DNA from: CAYFJO01 sp964343305
GTDB lineage: Bacteria; Planctomycetota; Planctomycetia; Pirellulales; Pirellulaceae
Direction: 5' to 3'
DNA length: 39,307 nt
Assembly: GCA_964343305.1 (NCBI GenBank)
Contig: CAYFJO010000051.1
Span: 1 to 39,307, forward strand
Part shown: in pieces, positions 30,072 to 39,146 of the stretch
Layout: every line of letters starts with the position of its first letter
Position numbering within the stretch: the stretch's first letter is position 1
The notes under the pieces: model-generated
Told to the model about the DNA's origin: nothing
The model's database searches: none
What the model saw: the letters and a program-made list of their open reading frames with translations, nothing else
Position numbers and translations under genes: made by a program

Positions 30072-31526
30072 ATGCCCGATCGCCCTCACGTCTTGTTAAT
30101 TACGGCCGACCATTGGCCCGGCTCTTTGCTGGGCGCTGCGGGTCACGACGCCGTCAAAACGCCGACGCTCGACCAACTCGCGCGATGCGGCGTATTATAT
30201 TCGCAAGCATACACGGAATGTCCCGTTTGCATTCCGGCGCGGCGCACGTTGTTGACGGGCACAAGTCCTCGCACACATGGCGACCGTTCGTTTGACGTCG
30301 AAATGCGGTTGCCCGATATTCCGACGATCGCCCATACGTTTTGCGACGCCGGCTATCAGTCCTACGCCGTTGGCAAACTGCACGTTTATCCGCCCCGTGA
30401 TCGGGCAGGTTTTGACGACGTAATCCTGAGCGAAGAAGGCCGCCCGCAATTTGGCGGGCTCGATGATTACGAGCTGTATTTGGGCGACCAGGGATTGGCG
30501 GGACAGCAATTCCTGCACGGCATGAGTAACAACGACTATGTCAATCGTCCTTGGCATCTGGCCGAAGAGCACCATGTTACCAACTGGACCACGCGCGAAA
30601 TGGCCCGCATGATTCAGCGGCGTGATCCCACTCGGCCGGGGTTTTGGTACTTGTCCTACACGCATCCACATCCGCCGTTGGTGCCGCTTCAGATTTATCT
30701 CGACATGTACCGCGACGTGGACCCCGGCCAGCCGTATCTTGGCAACTGGCCGCGCGACAAAGACACGATGCCATGCCGAATGAACAACCGCTTGATTGAC
30801 AGCGATCGTTACTCGGCAGAGATGATTCGCGACATCCGACGCGCGTTCTATGCACTTTGCACACACATCGATCATCAGATCCGGGTCGTCATTGGCACGC
30901 TGCGCGAAGAGCGGCTGCTGGACAACACGATCATCATGTTTTTGGCCGATCACGGCGACATGCTGGGCAACCACGGCTTGTGGGCCAAGCGGTTGTTCTA
31001 CGAAGACTCGGCCCGCGTGCCGATGATCCTCGTTGGCACCGAGGGCGATTCGCGCGTCCAGTTCGGCACAACGGACGATCGGCTGGTCGGTCTTCAGGAC
31101 GTCATGCCGACGCTCTTGGACCTGGCCAGTGTCGCGATTCCTGATTCCGTCGACGGACTTTCGATGGTTGGCGATCGAAAACGTGAATGCCTGTACGGCG
31201 AGTATGGCGAACAAGAAGAAGCCACGCGGATGATCCACGACGGCAGCTACAAATTGATCTATTATGCGGCGGGCAATCGCCTGCAATTATTTGACCTAAA
31301 CAATGACCCGCAAGAACTCGACGACCTTTCCAATTCAACGGATCACAGTACGGTGCGCGACGAACTCGTGGGGCGTTTAATCAGCCAGTTGTATGGAAGC
31401 GATGCCGACTTCTTGCGTGACGGGAAGCTGGTGGGTTTGCCGGAGAATGCCGTCCCCGAGTCACCCAATCGCGGTCTCTCCTTGCAACGCGGCAGCCATT
31501 GGCCAAGTCCACCGCCAAGAAACTAA
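30072..31526 (+). CDS. Sulfatase-family protein without signal peptide
   Basis: A 484-aa sulfatase or phosphonate-monoester-hydrolase-like enzyme. The N-terminus PDRPHVLLITADHWPGSLLG lacks a signal peptide, so it is probably cytoplasmic. The signature is CIPARRTLLTG, with Cys53 and Arg57 fitting C-x-P-x-R; the cysteine would become formylglycine. Further family motifs: YAVGKLHVYPPRD, the block SYTHPHPPLVPLQ, and FLADHGDMLGNHGLW near the middle. It begins 8 bp after tsaE and is likely co-transcribed with thiL-tsaE. This is an odd partnership, since those are housekeeping genes. The substrate may be an intracellular sulfate or phosphate ester; the branch is undecided. Confidence 0.93.
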   Translation: MPDRPHVLLITADHWPGSLLGAAGHDAVKTPTLDQLARCGVLYSQAYTECPVCIPARRTLLTGTSPRTHGDRSFDVEMRLPDIPTIAHTFCDAGYQSYAVGKLHVYPPRDRAGFDDVILSEEGRPQFGGLDDYELYLGDQGLAGQQFLHGMSNNDYVNRPWHLAEEHHVTNWTTREMARMIQRRDPTRPGFWYLSYTHPHPPLVPLQIYLDMYRDVDPGQPYLGNWPRDKDTMPCRMNNRLIDSDRYSAEMIRDIRRAFYALCTHIDHQIRVVIGTLREERLLDNTIIMFLADHGDMLGNHGLWAKRLFYEDSARVPMILVGTEGDSRVQFGTTDDRLVGLQDVMPTLLDLASVAIPDSVDGLSMVGDRKRECLYGEYGEQEEATRMIHDGSYKLIYYAAGNRLQLFDLNNDPQELDDLSNSTDHSTVRDELVGRLISQLYGSDADFLRDGKLVGLPENAVPESPNRGLSLQRGSHWPSPPPRN

Positions 31527-31560
31527 AAAACCGCCGAGAACGTTCTCGGCTCATCGGCGG
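31525..31560 (-). terminator. Rho-independent terminator downstream of the secretin gene
   Basis: On the minus strand, GCCGAGAAC/GTTCTCGGC forms a 9-bp stem (31550-31533), followed by GG and six T (31530-31525). An outer pair CCGCCGA/TCGGCGG gives an alternative fold. It overlaps the last bases of the plus-strand sulfatase gene. It would end a transcript arriving from the secretin, about 180 bp away. Confidence 0.6.
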
Positions 31561-31568
31561 CTCGATGT

Positions 31569-31636
31569 CGTAGCTGGATTCGTAAGAATTCAGTGGGACT
31601 TCCATGACCGTCTGAATTCTTACGAATCCAGCTACG
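31569..31636. repeat. Perfect inverted repeat, family E
   Basis: A 25-bp left arm starting CGTAGCTGGATTCGTAAGAA and a perfectly complementary right arm ending TTACGAATCCAGCTACG, with an 18-bp loop. No mismatches in the arms suggests a recent insertion. Confidence 0.85.
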
Positions 31637-31657
31637 GGCCATTTGCAACTACTGAAA

Positions 31658-31714
31658 GTAGGACGGATTAGCAATCCGTTCTACATATCAGCGGCGGGCA
31701 GATTTTCATCTGCC
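31658..31714. repeat. Family C single hairpin and adjacent GC hairpin
   Basis: GTAGGACGGATT-AGC-AATCCGTTCTAC (31658-31684) is a one-hairpin relative of the element at 25088. It is followed by GGCAGAT-TTTC-ATCTGCC (31697-31714). Together with family E it fills the 211-bp gap between the convergent sulfatase and secretin genes. Confidence 0.7.
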
Positions 31715-31737
31715 GATCGCCTTAAGCGACCGATCCA

Positions 31738-34700
31738 CTACAGTCGCGAACTATCCAAGCCCGTTTGGTCGAGTTCTTCCTCTTCCTGGATGATGATTCG
31801 TGGCGTCACCATCATCATCAAACTCTGAGCCTGTCGACCAATACTAACGTTCTTGAACAGCCGGCTGATGTACGGCAATTTGCTGATCAACGGAACACCA
31901 CGTTCATTGCGGCCCTCCGACAGCCGTTTGATGCCACCCATTAACACGGTGCCGCCGTCCGGCACACTGACCGTCGTTGTCACCGTGGTAAAGTTGAACG
32001 TCGGCAATTGCACCGTCGTCCCTTCGGTAACTTCAGCAGATGTATCGGTTGCACCTGTAAGCGCCCCGATGTTATCTGTCGTGTTTGTGACTGACTGCGA
32101 GACCTTCTTCCCAGTGAATGTAAACTCCTGGACATTACCAATGCTGCTGAAAAACGGCACGAGCGTCAGTCGCACAAATCGCCGATCCGATGTGACAACG
32201 GCCTGGACGCTGAGTGACGTCCCTTCGCTGAGCACCACAATCACAGGCTGGTGGGCGGCGGCAAAATCGCCAACCACCGGAATCACGCTCGTCACAAACG
32301 GACGTTGCGAAGTATCCGACACGAGTGCCGTTTGACCGTTGAACAACGTGACCTTTGGGGCTTGCATGACGTTTGACCGCGTATCACCCAACGACGCTTG
32401 CAAAAGGAAGAACACCTCGATATCGCTGAGGATGGCAAAGCCCACGTTGGCAGCCGTCGCGGCATCGAAACCACCGAACTGAGGAACGGCCGATCCGAAA
32501 CTGTCCTGACTGAACACAACATCCAGATCGCCTGTGGGATTACCGGTGGCATCCAGACCGAAGAGCGTAAAGGGTTTGCCATCGTCTGGTGGCGGGTTCA
32601 TGATACCGCCCATCCCGTCACCCACGAGTCCCGAGTTGTCGTCGATCTCGAAGTCGAAATCGATACCGATTCGTTCGAAGAAGTTGTCGTTCAACGTGAT
32701 GAAGCGAACTTCAATCGTGACCTGCAAGTCCTGAAGTCGACGCAATTGTGTGAGCAGTTCGGCGAGCTGTTCGTGGACTTCCTGCGTTTGACTGACGACG
32801 AGGCTCAAGTTGGTTTCAAAACCAGAAATCGATCCAGGACCACCAACTTCATCCCAACTTTCGGGCGAAACGGTGGTTGTAATGAGTTCGATTAGCGAAT
32901 CGAAGTCGGCCGCGGCCGCACCGCCCAGTCCACCGGGGCCGTAACCCATCGGTCGTTGCGAGCGAGCGGCCCCCATGTAACTGTCGGGTCCCATGTTCGC
33001 CAGCACTTGCGGATTGTTCGTGACCGGGTTTGTGACATCGCTGTTGGCTGCGACGCTAAATGGTACAGAGCCCGATGGCGCAAATCCTCCGCCGTATCCC
33101 ATCGCGTTGTGAGCCGCGGCGATCGCACCGGGCAGTCCGATGTTGTAGCTGGGCACAAAGTTGGGAATGGGGATCACCAGGTCAGCAACATAGTAAGTCT
33201 TCGGATAAGTGTGTTCGTCACGCAGTTGTTCGCTGGTAACTTTGATGACTTCGTTCTGTACAACGTAGCTGAGCTGCAGCGGATCGAGGATGAGATTCAG
33301 GGCACTTCGCAGCGAGATGGGTTGATTCAGGACCAGCGTGATTGGCTCATCACTCGTTCGGCCCTCCGCCACGAGCCCGCGTTGATCCAAGTGAATGTTG
33401 ACGCCCGCGGTCGCTCCGAGGATGTCCAGCACTTCACGCAACGGACGGTTGGTGAATCGTGCCTCGACCTTTTCCTCGATCAGTGACTGCTGGATCTTAA
33501 CTTCGGCTGGAGAAAGTCGCCGTTCGAATTCGCGTTTCCATTCGGCTCGATTCCTGGAAAGTCGCTCCCAACTGATTCGATCGCCAAATTGAATTGGCTT
33601 CCCATCGTCATACGGCATAGATGAGTCGTGGACTCGATCGATTGCGTAAAGAAATGCGTCTTCTTTCTTCTCCTTGAAAGCAGTTAATTCCTGCATCCGT
33701 CGCGCAAACTTGCTCTTCCAGTACATCGTTTGCACAACCGCGTGTTGCGGTGCCAATTCGCGGGCTTGCCGCGCAATGACTTCGGCCTCGGGAATACGCT
33801 GTTCATCCATCAATTCGTTGAACTTCTCGACGAGTCCCGCCAGTTTGTTTTCGATCTCGATCTTCTGTTGGCGACGTTGTTCGACGGCGGCCAAATTGGC
33901 GCGATTCGTCTCACTCACTTCGATTTCGCCAGCGTGTGCCTTGATGTACCGCTCCGTATCCACGATGCGGCGATCCACCAATGTCACCAGGTACTGTCTG
34001 ACGTTGGGGGCGATTTGTGCTTGAGAAACCTTGTCGCGCAGTTGGTTTAGTTTCTCCAACGCGGCGCGGGGATCGGTTTCAATCAGTTTTTCGGCAGCCG
34101 CACGTTCGCGAAAGATTTCTTGTTTCAGCTTTTCAACGATCAGTTGCTGTTCTCGGTCAACCTCATCCAACGGCGACTTTGCCGGAGGCAACGGTTCGCG
34201 TTTCGGGGCCAGCGCCGTCAACTTGTCTTGAAGGATCTGCCTTGTTTGTGGATCGAGTTTGTCTCGGTTTTTCCAAGCTTGCAGGAAGTGTGTTCGAGCG
34301 GTGTTGGGATTCCGTTCCTCGAGCGCCCGCATGCCCAATTCGAATAGACGCTGTGCTTCCGATCCGCCGGCGGCCGGAGTGGCTGGCTTGGCCGGCTTGG
34401 CAGGAGTTTTTGGTTCTTCATTTTGAACCTGGCGGTTTCTGGACTGATCTCGTGACGAATCAAAGTCGGCTCGTTTTGCGGTAGCGCCGGGGCCGCCATC
34501 AATGTAATTCGCCGGAACGACGCCGTTGCCGCGACGCTTGGCGGCTGCTTCGATTCGCAACATGGTGTCCCAGGGGCGCGGATCATTGGGTGCAAAGGCG
34601 CTGTTGGGTACCTTCAAACTGACCGCTTCACGGATCTTTTTCTTCGCCAGTTCAAGATCCCCGCGATCCAATGCAAAATTGGCTTCGGATGTCAGACGCA

Positions 34701-35379
34701 GTGCCTGGTTTTTGAGTCCGCGCATTTTGGGATCTTGTTGCGGCGTAATCGGTCGATGGTTGGCTGAGTTGGCCGCGTTTTCGAAGGTCTTGCGCGGCTC
34801 GTGTGAGCTGGTTGGCGGACCAAACGGCAGACGATCAAAAGACTTGTCTGATTTCGCTGGACCGAGTTCAAAGTCGTTATTGTTCGAAGATGGCGGGCGC
34901 GTCGGCGCGGTGTTCGCTTGTTGTTGGGCTGCCAAGTTGCGACTCATGAACGGGTCCGTGGTGGGCGGTCCGCTCGGCCGGCTGGAACCACTTTTGAGAG
35001 GCAAATAAGCCGTACGCTGATTGGCATTGCTCGGCCGTGTGTTGGCTTGGCGTTGTTCCAATTCGCGGCGCAATTTGGCTGGCGTATCGAATTGCTTGGC
35101 GGCTGGCGAATCGAAGGAGACGCCGGAATTCTCCACTTTGGTCAGATACTGTTCCGCAAGTTTGAACTTGTTTTCGCTCATCGCTTTGCGAGCAATCGCC
35201 AACTGGTCAAGAGCCTGTCGCCGCGCAGACAAATCGGTCGATGCGCCCGCTTGCGAGATGGTCGATTGAACGGCCGATACCATCGTGGCGGTTGGGTGCA
35301 CGGTGGCATGCGCCAACGTTGCGCCGAAGACGAACGGGATGACAACAAAAACGCTGTGAAATTTCGCGTGGATATTCAA
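31738..35379 (-). CDS. Secretin (type II/III secretion, GspD/PilQ-like) with long N-terminal region
   Basis: A 1213-aa outer-membrane secretin, about twice the length of ordinary GspD. The start is TTG 35379, with AGGAG 8 bp upstream, and a signal peptide ends LAHA. Residues about 30-640 are helical, charged and low-complexity, with repeated units like ANFALDRGDLELAKKKIREA that resemble TPR or coiled-coil repeats. An STN-like short domain at about 640-720 reads RFTNRPLREVLDILGATAGV and VLNQPISLRSALNLILDP. Residues about 890-1195 are the secretin barrel: VTIEVRFITLNDNFFERIGIDF, then TVLMGGIKRLSEG and GVPLISKLPYISRLF. The protein ends after MMVTPRIII and a short acidic tail. No other secretion gene is adjacent. 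It likely forms a pore for a planctomycete type II-like or pilus system. Confidence 0.93.
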   Translation of the reverse strand: MNIHAKFHSVFVVIPFVFGATLAHATVHPTATMVSAVQSTISQAGASTDLSARRQALDQLAIARKAMSENKFKLAEQYLTKVENSGVSFDSPAAKQFDTPAKLRRELEQRQANTRPSNANQRTAYLPLKSGSSRPSGPPTTDPFMSRNLAAQQQANTAPTRPPSSNNNDFELGPAKSDKSFDRLPFGPPTSSHEPRKTFENAANSANHRPITPQQDPKMRGLKNQALRLTSEANFALDRGDLELAKKKIREAVSLKVPNSAFAPNDPRPWDTMLRIEAAAKRRGNGVVPANYIDGGPGATAKRADFDSSRDQSRNRQVQNEEPKTPAKPAKPATPAAGGSEAQRLFELGMRALEERNPNTARTHFLQAWKNRDKLDPQTRQILQDKLTALAPKREPLPPAKSPLDEVDREQQLIVEKLKQEIFRERAAAEKLIETDPRAALEKLNQLRDKVSQAQIAPNVRQYLVTLVDRRIVDTERYIKAHAGEIEVSETNRANLAAVEQRRQQKIEIENKLAGLVEKFNELMDEQRIPEAEVIARQARELAPQHAVVQTMYWKSKFARRMQELTAFKEKKEDAFLYAIDRVHDSSMPYDDGKPIQFGDRISWERLSRNRAEWKREFERRLSPAEVKIQQSLIEEKVEARFTNRPLREVLDILGATAGVNIHLDQRGLVAEGRTSDEPITLVLNQPISLRSALNLILDPLQLSYVVQNEVIKVTSEQLRDEHTYPKTYYVADLVIPIPNFVPSYNIGLPGAIAAAHNAMGYGGGFAPSGSVPFSVAANSDVTNPVTNNPQVLANMGPDSYMGAARSQRPMGYGPGGLGGAAAADFDSLIELITTTVSPESWDEVGGPGSISGFETNLSLVVSQTQEVHEQLAELLTQLRRLQDLQVTIEVRFITLNDNFFERIGIDFDFEIDDNSGLVGDGMGGIMNPPPDDGKPFTLFGLDATGNPTGDLDVVFSQDSFGSAVPQFGGFDAATAANVGFAILSDIEVFFLLQASLGDTRSNVMQAPKVTLFNGQTALVSDTSQRPFVTSVIPVVGDFAAAHQPVIVVLSEGTSLSVQAVVTSDRRFVRLTLVPFFSSIGNVQEFTFTGKKVSQSVTNTTDNIGALTGATDTSAEVTEGTTVQLPTFNFTTVTTTVSVPDGGTVLMGGIKRLSEGRNERGVPLISKLPYISRLFKNVSIGRQAQSLMMMVTPRIIIQEEEELDQTGLDSSRL

Positions 35380-35670
35380 CGCGATTCTCCTTTTGCCGGC
35401 GTATCAATTATTGGCGGAAGTGTGACAAGGTTATGGTGGCCTTCCGTGGGCACGTTAAGCTTGTCCGATCGTCATCACCGCGAGAACTCACGTTTTAGAT
35501 TTCGACAATCGCAACAAGCGGCTAGTCCCCAAATGGCCTCAACCGCTCGGGATTTCCACGAACTGAGTCCGGGAAATCAAGACGAGGCGGGGAAAATACC
35601 GAGACTCAAGATTTGGGTCAAGAGCAGTCTTGAGAAATGTCTCGATTTCTCGATTTCCGCTCAGTTCGAG
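35380..35670. other. Intergenic space upstream of the secretin
   Basis: A 291-bp gap containing the ribosome site of the secretin (AGGAG near 35390) and, near 35632-35651, a GAGAAAT/ATTTCTC hairpin just downstream of the FAD oxidoreductase stop. That hairpin lacks a T tract. No clear promoter, gene or repeat is seen. Confidence 0.4.
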
Positions 35671-37941
35671 TCACTCATCAACTCGAACGATCTGTACGGC
35701 GTCGGCATGGACGTTTCCGCCGGCGTTCTTTGTCGTCAAAACAACCGAGAACGTCTCACCTTTTTTCAAGTTGATTTGACCCAGCGTAATAAACCCGTTC
35801 TCTCCCGGCGGCTCTTTCATGTTGACTTCGACGCTGTCTGATGTGCCAGCAGTCTGAATCGAGACGGGAACTTGCGAGCCGCGGTTTTCATGCGGCTGAT
35901 AGGCGAGACGAAGGTCAAAGCGGCCAGACTCAGGAGCTTTTGCCTCGAAACGTATGCTCGCTCCGGAGTTCGCTCCAGCGTAGAGGTAGTTCCAGGCGAC
36001 GTAGCCTTTGAGACCTGTCCCTTCGGTCCACTTCCCTGACTTTTTCGCCTGCCGGTCGTCGATCACCAGACCCTCGAGTTTTGCTGGATCGAGTCCGGTC
36101 ATCGGGCCACGGGAACCAGCCAGCGGAAGCGCGTCGTCGGGAATGACGAAGTCATCATCAACCGTCTTGCGAAACGCCTTGCCGGGCAGCTTCAACAATG
36201 CATCCATTTCCTTCCAATAGTGCGTGTACACTTCGCGCGGCTGGCAATCGTGCAGCGCACAAATGCTTGACGCCCGTCCGACGACTTCGCCCATCATGCC
36301 GCACGTCTTCATCACTCGCGTCGTGCCGAGGGCCTGGTGCGTCACGCTGATGCAACGTCCCGCCATGAACAAGTTTTCGATGTTCCGCGAATAGAAACAT
36401 CGGTACGGCACCGGATAACCAAAGCTGCGATCGATACGCCGATCGTGAACGGCAATCGAGATGAACGGATTGTCCGGAAACTTTTCCGCGTATTGCTTCT
36501 TGGGATAATGCAAGTCAATCGACCACGTGCTGGGAACGCAACCGTCTTTGAATTCGCGCTTGGTGACAACATCCTCCTGCGTCAGAACCACGTCGCCCAT
36601 CAGTCGCCGCGACTCGCGTGGGCCACCAATGTAAGCGATCCAGGTCAGAAATGCGGTCTTGTGTTTGTCCGCGCCGTCGCGATTTTTCATCGCATTGAAC
36701 GCACCGTAAACCGCTCGCAGATTCCAATCGCGAATTGCTTCCGCTTCGCGAATCGGGTCTTTGTCAAAGCCGCCTTCCCAAAACCACTGGCCGTGATGGT
36801 TCCGCGGGTAAGGGAAATCCTGCATTGTCAGATCGAGGGCCCAAGGGGTTTCGGGAAATGTAACCGGCTTTTCGCCTTCCCCCCACGCCCACATATTGCT
36901 CATGCCCATTCGTCCCTTGGGAGTCATGTCCCAATCCGCTTTGGCCAAAAAACCAATCGTCCCATGGCCCGTGCAATCGGCGTACAACCGGCCGACGAAT
37001 CGTTTGTGCTCGCTCGTTCGCGTGTCAAAGGCATGTACGGCGGTGATCCGATGTCCATCCGTTTCGACCTTGTACGCGTGATGGTTCAAATACAAATCAA
37101 GGTTCTTTTCGACGCGAATGATCTCTTCCTTCTTGGCGTCACCAAATTCTTTGAACGTGCCGGGCGATTTCTTTGCGTGGTCACAAAATTCCTCGACAAT
37201 CTCGCCGATCCGAGGATACTTGCCACGACGAATCAACCCCTTCGACCACACGCGCACTTCGCTCGAACCGTTGCCGCCAAGCACCGGGCGGTTTTGAATC
37301 AACGCCACTTTGCAGCCCATCCGCGCGGCCGACAGCGCAGCCCCCATGCCAGAGTAGCCGCCGCCAACAACGACCAGGTCGTAGCCCGTCTTCTCGGTCG
37401 GTGCCTCCTCAAGTCCGAGCAACTCACGCCGCCATGTGGCCAGGATGTCGGACGTGTTCGGCGGTTGGTCGTTGTCTTTCGTGAACAAGATGGCATCACA
37501 TCGGCCATCGAAACCGGTCAAGTCGTGCAAAGCAATCTTCATCTTGGTGTTCTCGATTTGAACCGTCCCACCGTCGTGCCAGAACCACTCGGCCCCCTTG
37601 GTTCCGAAAGTTTCCTTGAGCGGTTCGCCATCGACCAACACTTGAAACCGTCCGGGTTGGCCAGGGGCTTTCCACCGCGCGACCCAATCCTTGGTGCGGA
37701 CCAAGACGCGATACTCGCCCGTTTCCGGAAAGGCGACCATGGTCATCGCGTCCTTCACCGGCCGCCCCAAACCGTGTGCGAGCAGGTAAGGCGATCCCAT
37801 GTTCTCGATGAACTGAGTATCCAGCTTCCAACCTCCGGGCGACTGGAAACTCTCCGCTTCGACCAACACTTGTTGCCCAAGGGTGGGTGAAACCGAACAG
37901 AAGGTGAGGAACAACCAAGATGTAATTGATTTGATTTTCAT
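35671..37941 (-). CDS. Secreted FAD-dependent oxidoreductase with flanking beta-sandwich domains
   Basis: A 756-aa protein of the FAD_oxidored group. I start it at ATG 37941, giving MKIKSITSWLFLTFCSVSPT and a signal peptide ending LGQ; an upstream in-frame start at 37965 is less likely. Residues about 22-160 form a beta-sandwich (VLVEAESFQSPGGWKLD, ETGEYRVLVRTKDW) like carbohydrate-binding modules. The dinucleotide fold follows, with YDLVVVGGGYSGMGAALSAA (GxGxxG at 193-198), NRPVLGGNGSSEVRVW, a DCTGHGTIGFLA block and NLFMAGRCISVTHQALGTTR. The last 110 residues form a second sandwich of the golvesin/xly type (ESGRFDLRLAYQPHENR). Such proteins are frequent in planctomycete polysaccharide loci, but the oxidised substrate is unknown. 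Confidence 0.93.
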   Translation of the reverse strand: MKIKSITSWLFLTFCSVSPTLGQQVLVEAESFQSPGGWKLDTQFIENMGSPYLLAHGLGRPVKDAMTMVAFPETGEYRVLVRTKDWVARWKAPGQPGRFQVLVDGEPLKETFGTKGAEWFWHDGGTVQIENTKMKIALHDLTGFDGRCDAILFTKDNDQPPNTSDILATWRRELLGLEEAPTEKTGYDLVVVGGGYSGMGAALSAARMGCKVALIQNRPVLGGNGSSEVRVWSKGLIRRGKYPRIGEIVEEFCDHAKKSPGTFKEFGDAKKEEIIRVEKNLDLYLNHHAYKVETDGHRITAVHAFDTRTSEHKRFVGRLYADCTGHGTIGFLAKADWDMTPKGRMGMSNMWAWGEGEKPVTFPETPWALDLTMQDFPYPRNHHGQWFWEGGFDKDPIREAEAIRDWNLRAVYGAFNAMKNRDGADKHKTAFLTWIAYIGGPRESRRLMGDVVLTQEDVVTKREFKDGCVPSTWSIDLHYPKKQYAEKFPDNPFISIAVHDRRIDRSFGYPVPYRCFYSRNIENLFMAGRCISVTHQALGTTRVMKTCGMMGEVVGRASSICALHDCQPREVYTHYWKEMDALLKLPGKAFRKTVDDDFVIPDDALPLAGSRGPMTGLDPAKLEGLVIDDRQAKKSGKWTEGTGLKGYVAWNYLYAGANSGASIRFEAKAPESGRFDLRLAYQPHENRGSQVPVSIQTAGTSDSVEVNMKEPPGENGFITLGQINLKKGETFSVVLTTKNAGGNVHADAVQIVRVDE

Positions 37942-38071
37942 GTTAATCTCTCGTGGAAAAGGCAAACCATCATTGTAATCTGAGCAAGCCGATCACATAA
38001 GTGAGCGACGTTATTGCACTCCCAACTCCTTCTTCCACCAGTTCAAATAGGCGCGATTCGAAAGGTTGGGA

Positions 38072-38317
38072 TCAAGGCCGCGGCGTCATCAACCAGTCGC
38101 GATGAACCTGTTTGGTGAATTCGTATTGCGATCGATCATTCTCGTTTGCGTCGAGGGACGTCCATTCTTGCGTCGCGACGATGTCATCCCAGCACACCGG
38201 ATCTTCGGAAGCCACGGCAATCAGTGCCATTGCAGCATCTTCATCCAACAACGCCAAGCGACAAGCGTCCTGTTCAAAGATCACCACTGTCACCGTTTGC
38301 ATTTCCGTCGCCATCAC
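38072..38317 (-). CDS. Small hypothetical protein, possibly frameshifted near its end
   Basis: An 81-aa protein of no recognised family. A strong ribosome site (GAAGGTG) precedes ATG 38317. It is acidic, with VVIFEQDACRLALLDEDAAM and ASEDPVCWDDIVATQEW, ending VHRDWLMTPRP. Just downstream, in another frame, the DNA reads RGLDPNLSNRAYLNWWKKEL then GVQ and stops at 38011. A single missing base in the GC-rich stretch near 38082 would join the two, so the native end may be 38011. It starts 27 bp after the upstream 144-aa gene and likely shares its transcript. Not seen by me in other genomes. Confidence 0.55.
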   Translation of the reverse strand: MMATEMQTVTVVIFEQDACRLALLDEDAAMALIAVASEDPVCWDDIVATQEWTSLDANENDRSQYEFTKQVHRDWLMTPRP

Positions 38318-38344
38318 ATCACCTTCGTCCTTCTTCTGGCGGAT

Positions 38345-38779
38345 TCAATCTTCGTTCGCGTCGTTTGGTGTCTGATCGTCGAGGGCATCGGCAATGCGGT
38401 GCATGAAGAATGCCATCTCTTCCTGGTTTTGTTTTGCTTGATCGATCCATTCCTCTTCGGTCAACTCAAAGGCCTTTTCTCCCAGTCGCTCGACCGCCAA
38501 TCGTGTGGATTGAATCACAACGCGACCGTTGCGATGGCTGAACCATTCTAGATACAACGCCTTGCGAAGCGTCGTAGGCGGCCGCTTGCCTTCGTGACAC
38601 AGCCGCACATATTCGTCGGTCGTGCATTCGTAATGGTGGAGCATTTGATCGGCGGTGACGTCGCCGATCGTTCCCGACTGATCGGTTGCGATCCCCGAAT
38701 AATCCATCGGCCCGTCACAATCAGGACTTGGCTCGGTTCGCACGATGCGAAACTTCCAACCGGCAATGGCACGCAGCAA
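38345..38779 (-). CDS. Small hypothetical protein
   Basis: A 144-aa protein of no recognised family. The frame begins at TTG 38779, directly after an in-frame stop; ATG 38707 (MDYSGIATDQSG) is a shorter option. The sequence looks coding throughout: GWKFRIVRTEPSPDCDGP near the start, DVTADQMLHHYECTTDEYVR, LYLEWFSHRNGRVVIQSTRL, and a charged helical tail with EEEWIDQAKQNQEEMAFFMH. No signal peptide or membrane segment. The upstream DNA is repeat-like, so the N-terminus may have been truncated. It precedes the 81-aa gene by 27 bp. Confidence 0.6.
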   Translation of the reverse strand: MLRAIAGWKFRIVRTEPSPDCDGPMDYSGIATDQSGTIGDVTADQMLHHYECTTDEYVRLCHEGKRPPTTLRKALYLEWFSHRNGRVVIQSTRLAVERLGEKAFELTEEEWIDQAKQNQEEMAFFMHRIADALDDQTPNDANED

Positions 38780-38854
38780 TTAGCGCGTTCCATGAAAGTC
38801 CGTGATGTGTTGAAAGTCCACGATGTGTTCTTACCACGAAGTGGTTGAATTCCG

Positions 38855-39029
38855 AAGCCCAGGGTCGCGACGACGTCGCGCACCCTGGGATGACAGGGAG
38901 ATGCAATCGATACGCTGAAGGCGTTACACAAAATGTTTGCGGCATGACCTTGTGCAACGCTTTCAGCGTAAAGGGCTCAACGCATTGCCAACCCAGGGTG
39001 CGCGGAAGACCGCGACCCTGGGCTTTGGG
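38855..39029. repeat. Large nested inverted repeat, family F
   Basis: The outer arms are GAAGCCCAGGGTCGCG, with a GTCGCGCACCCTGGG tail (38855-38889), and CCCAGGGTGCGCGG... ending CCGCGACCCTGGGCTTTGGG (38991-39029). The inner arms are TACGCTGAAGGCGTTACACA (38911-38930) and TTGTGCAACGCTTTCAGCGTA (38950-38970). Each outer arm is itself a hairpin. Just to the left, an 18-bp unit starting GAAAGTCCGTGATGTGTT is repeated twice in tandem (about 38795-38830). Confidence 0.8.
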
Positions 39030-39146
39030 ATAGGACCGCGTTGCGGTGAAGAAAATGTATACCGTCATCGATCTTCCGGTGGCATGCAACTTCTCACCCC
39101 TAAGACAAAGCCGTACAATGGAATTTCAACAAACGGGAGAGACGTG

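Noticed and set aside
36337..37890. Plus-strand frame of 517 codons within the FAD oxidoreductase gene
   Set aside because: Antisense to a gene with a clear FAD-binding motif; no coherent fold is seen.
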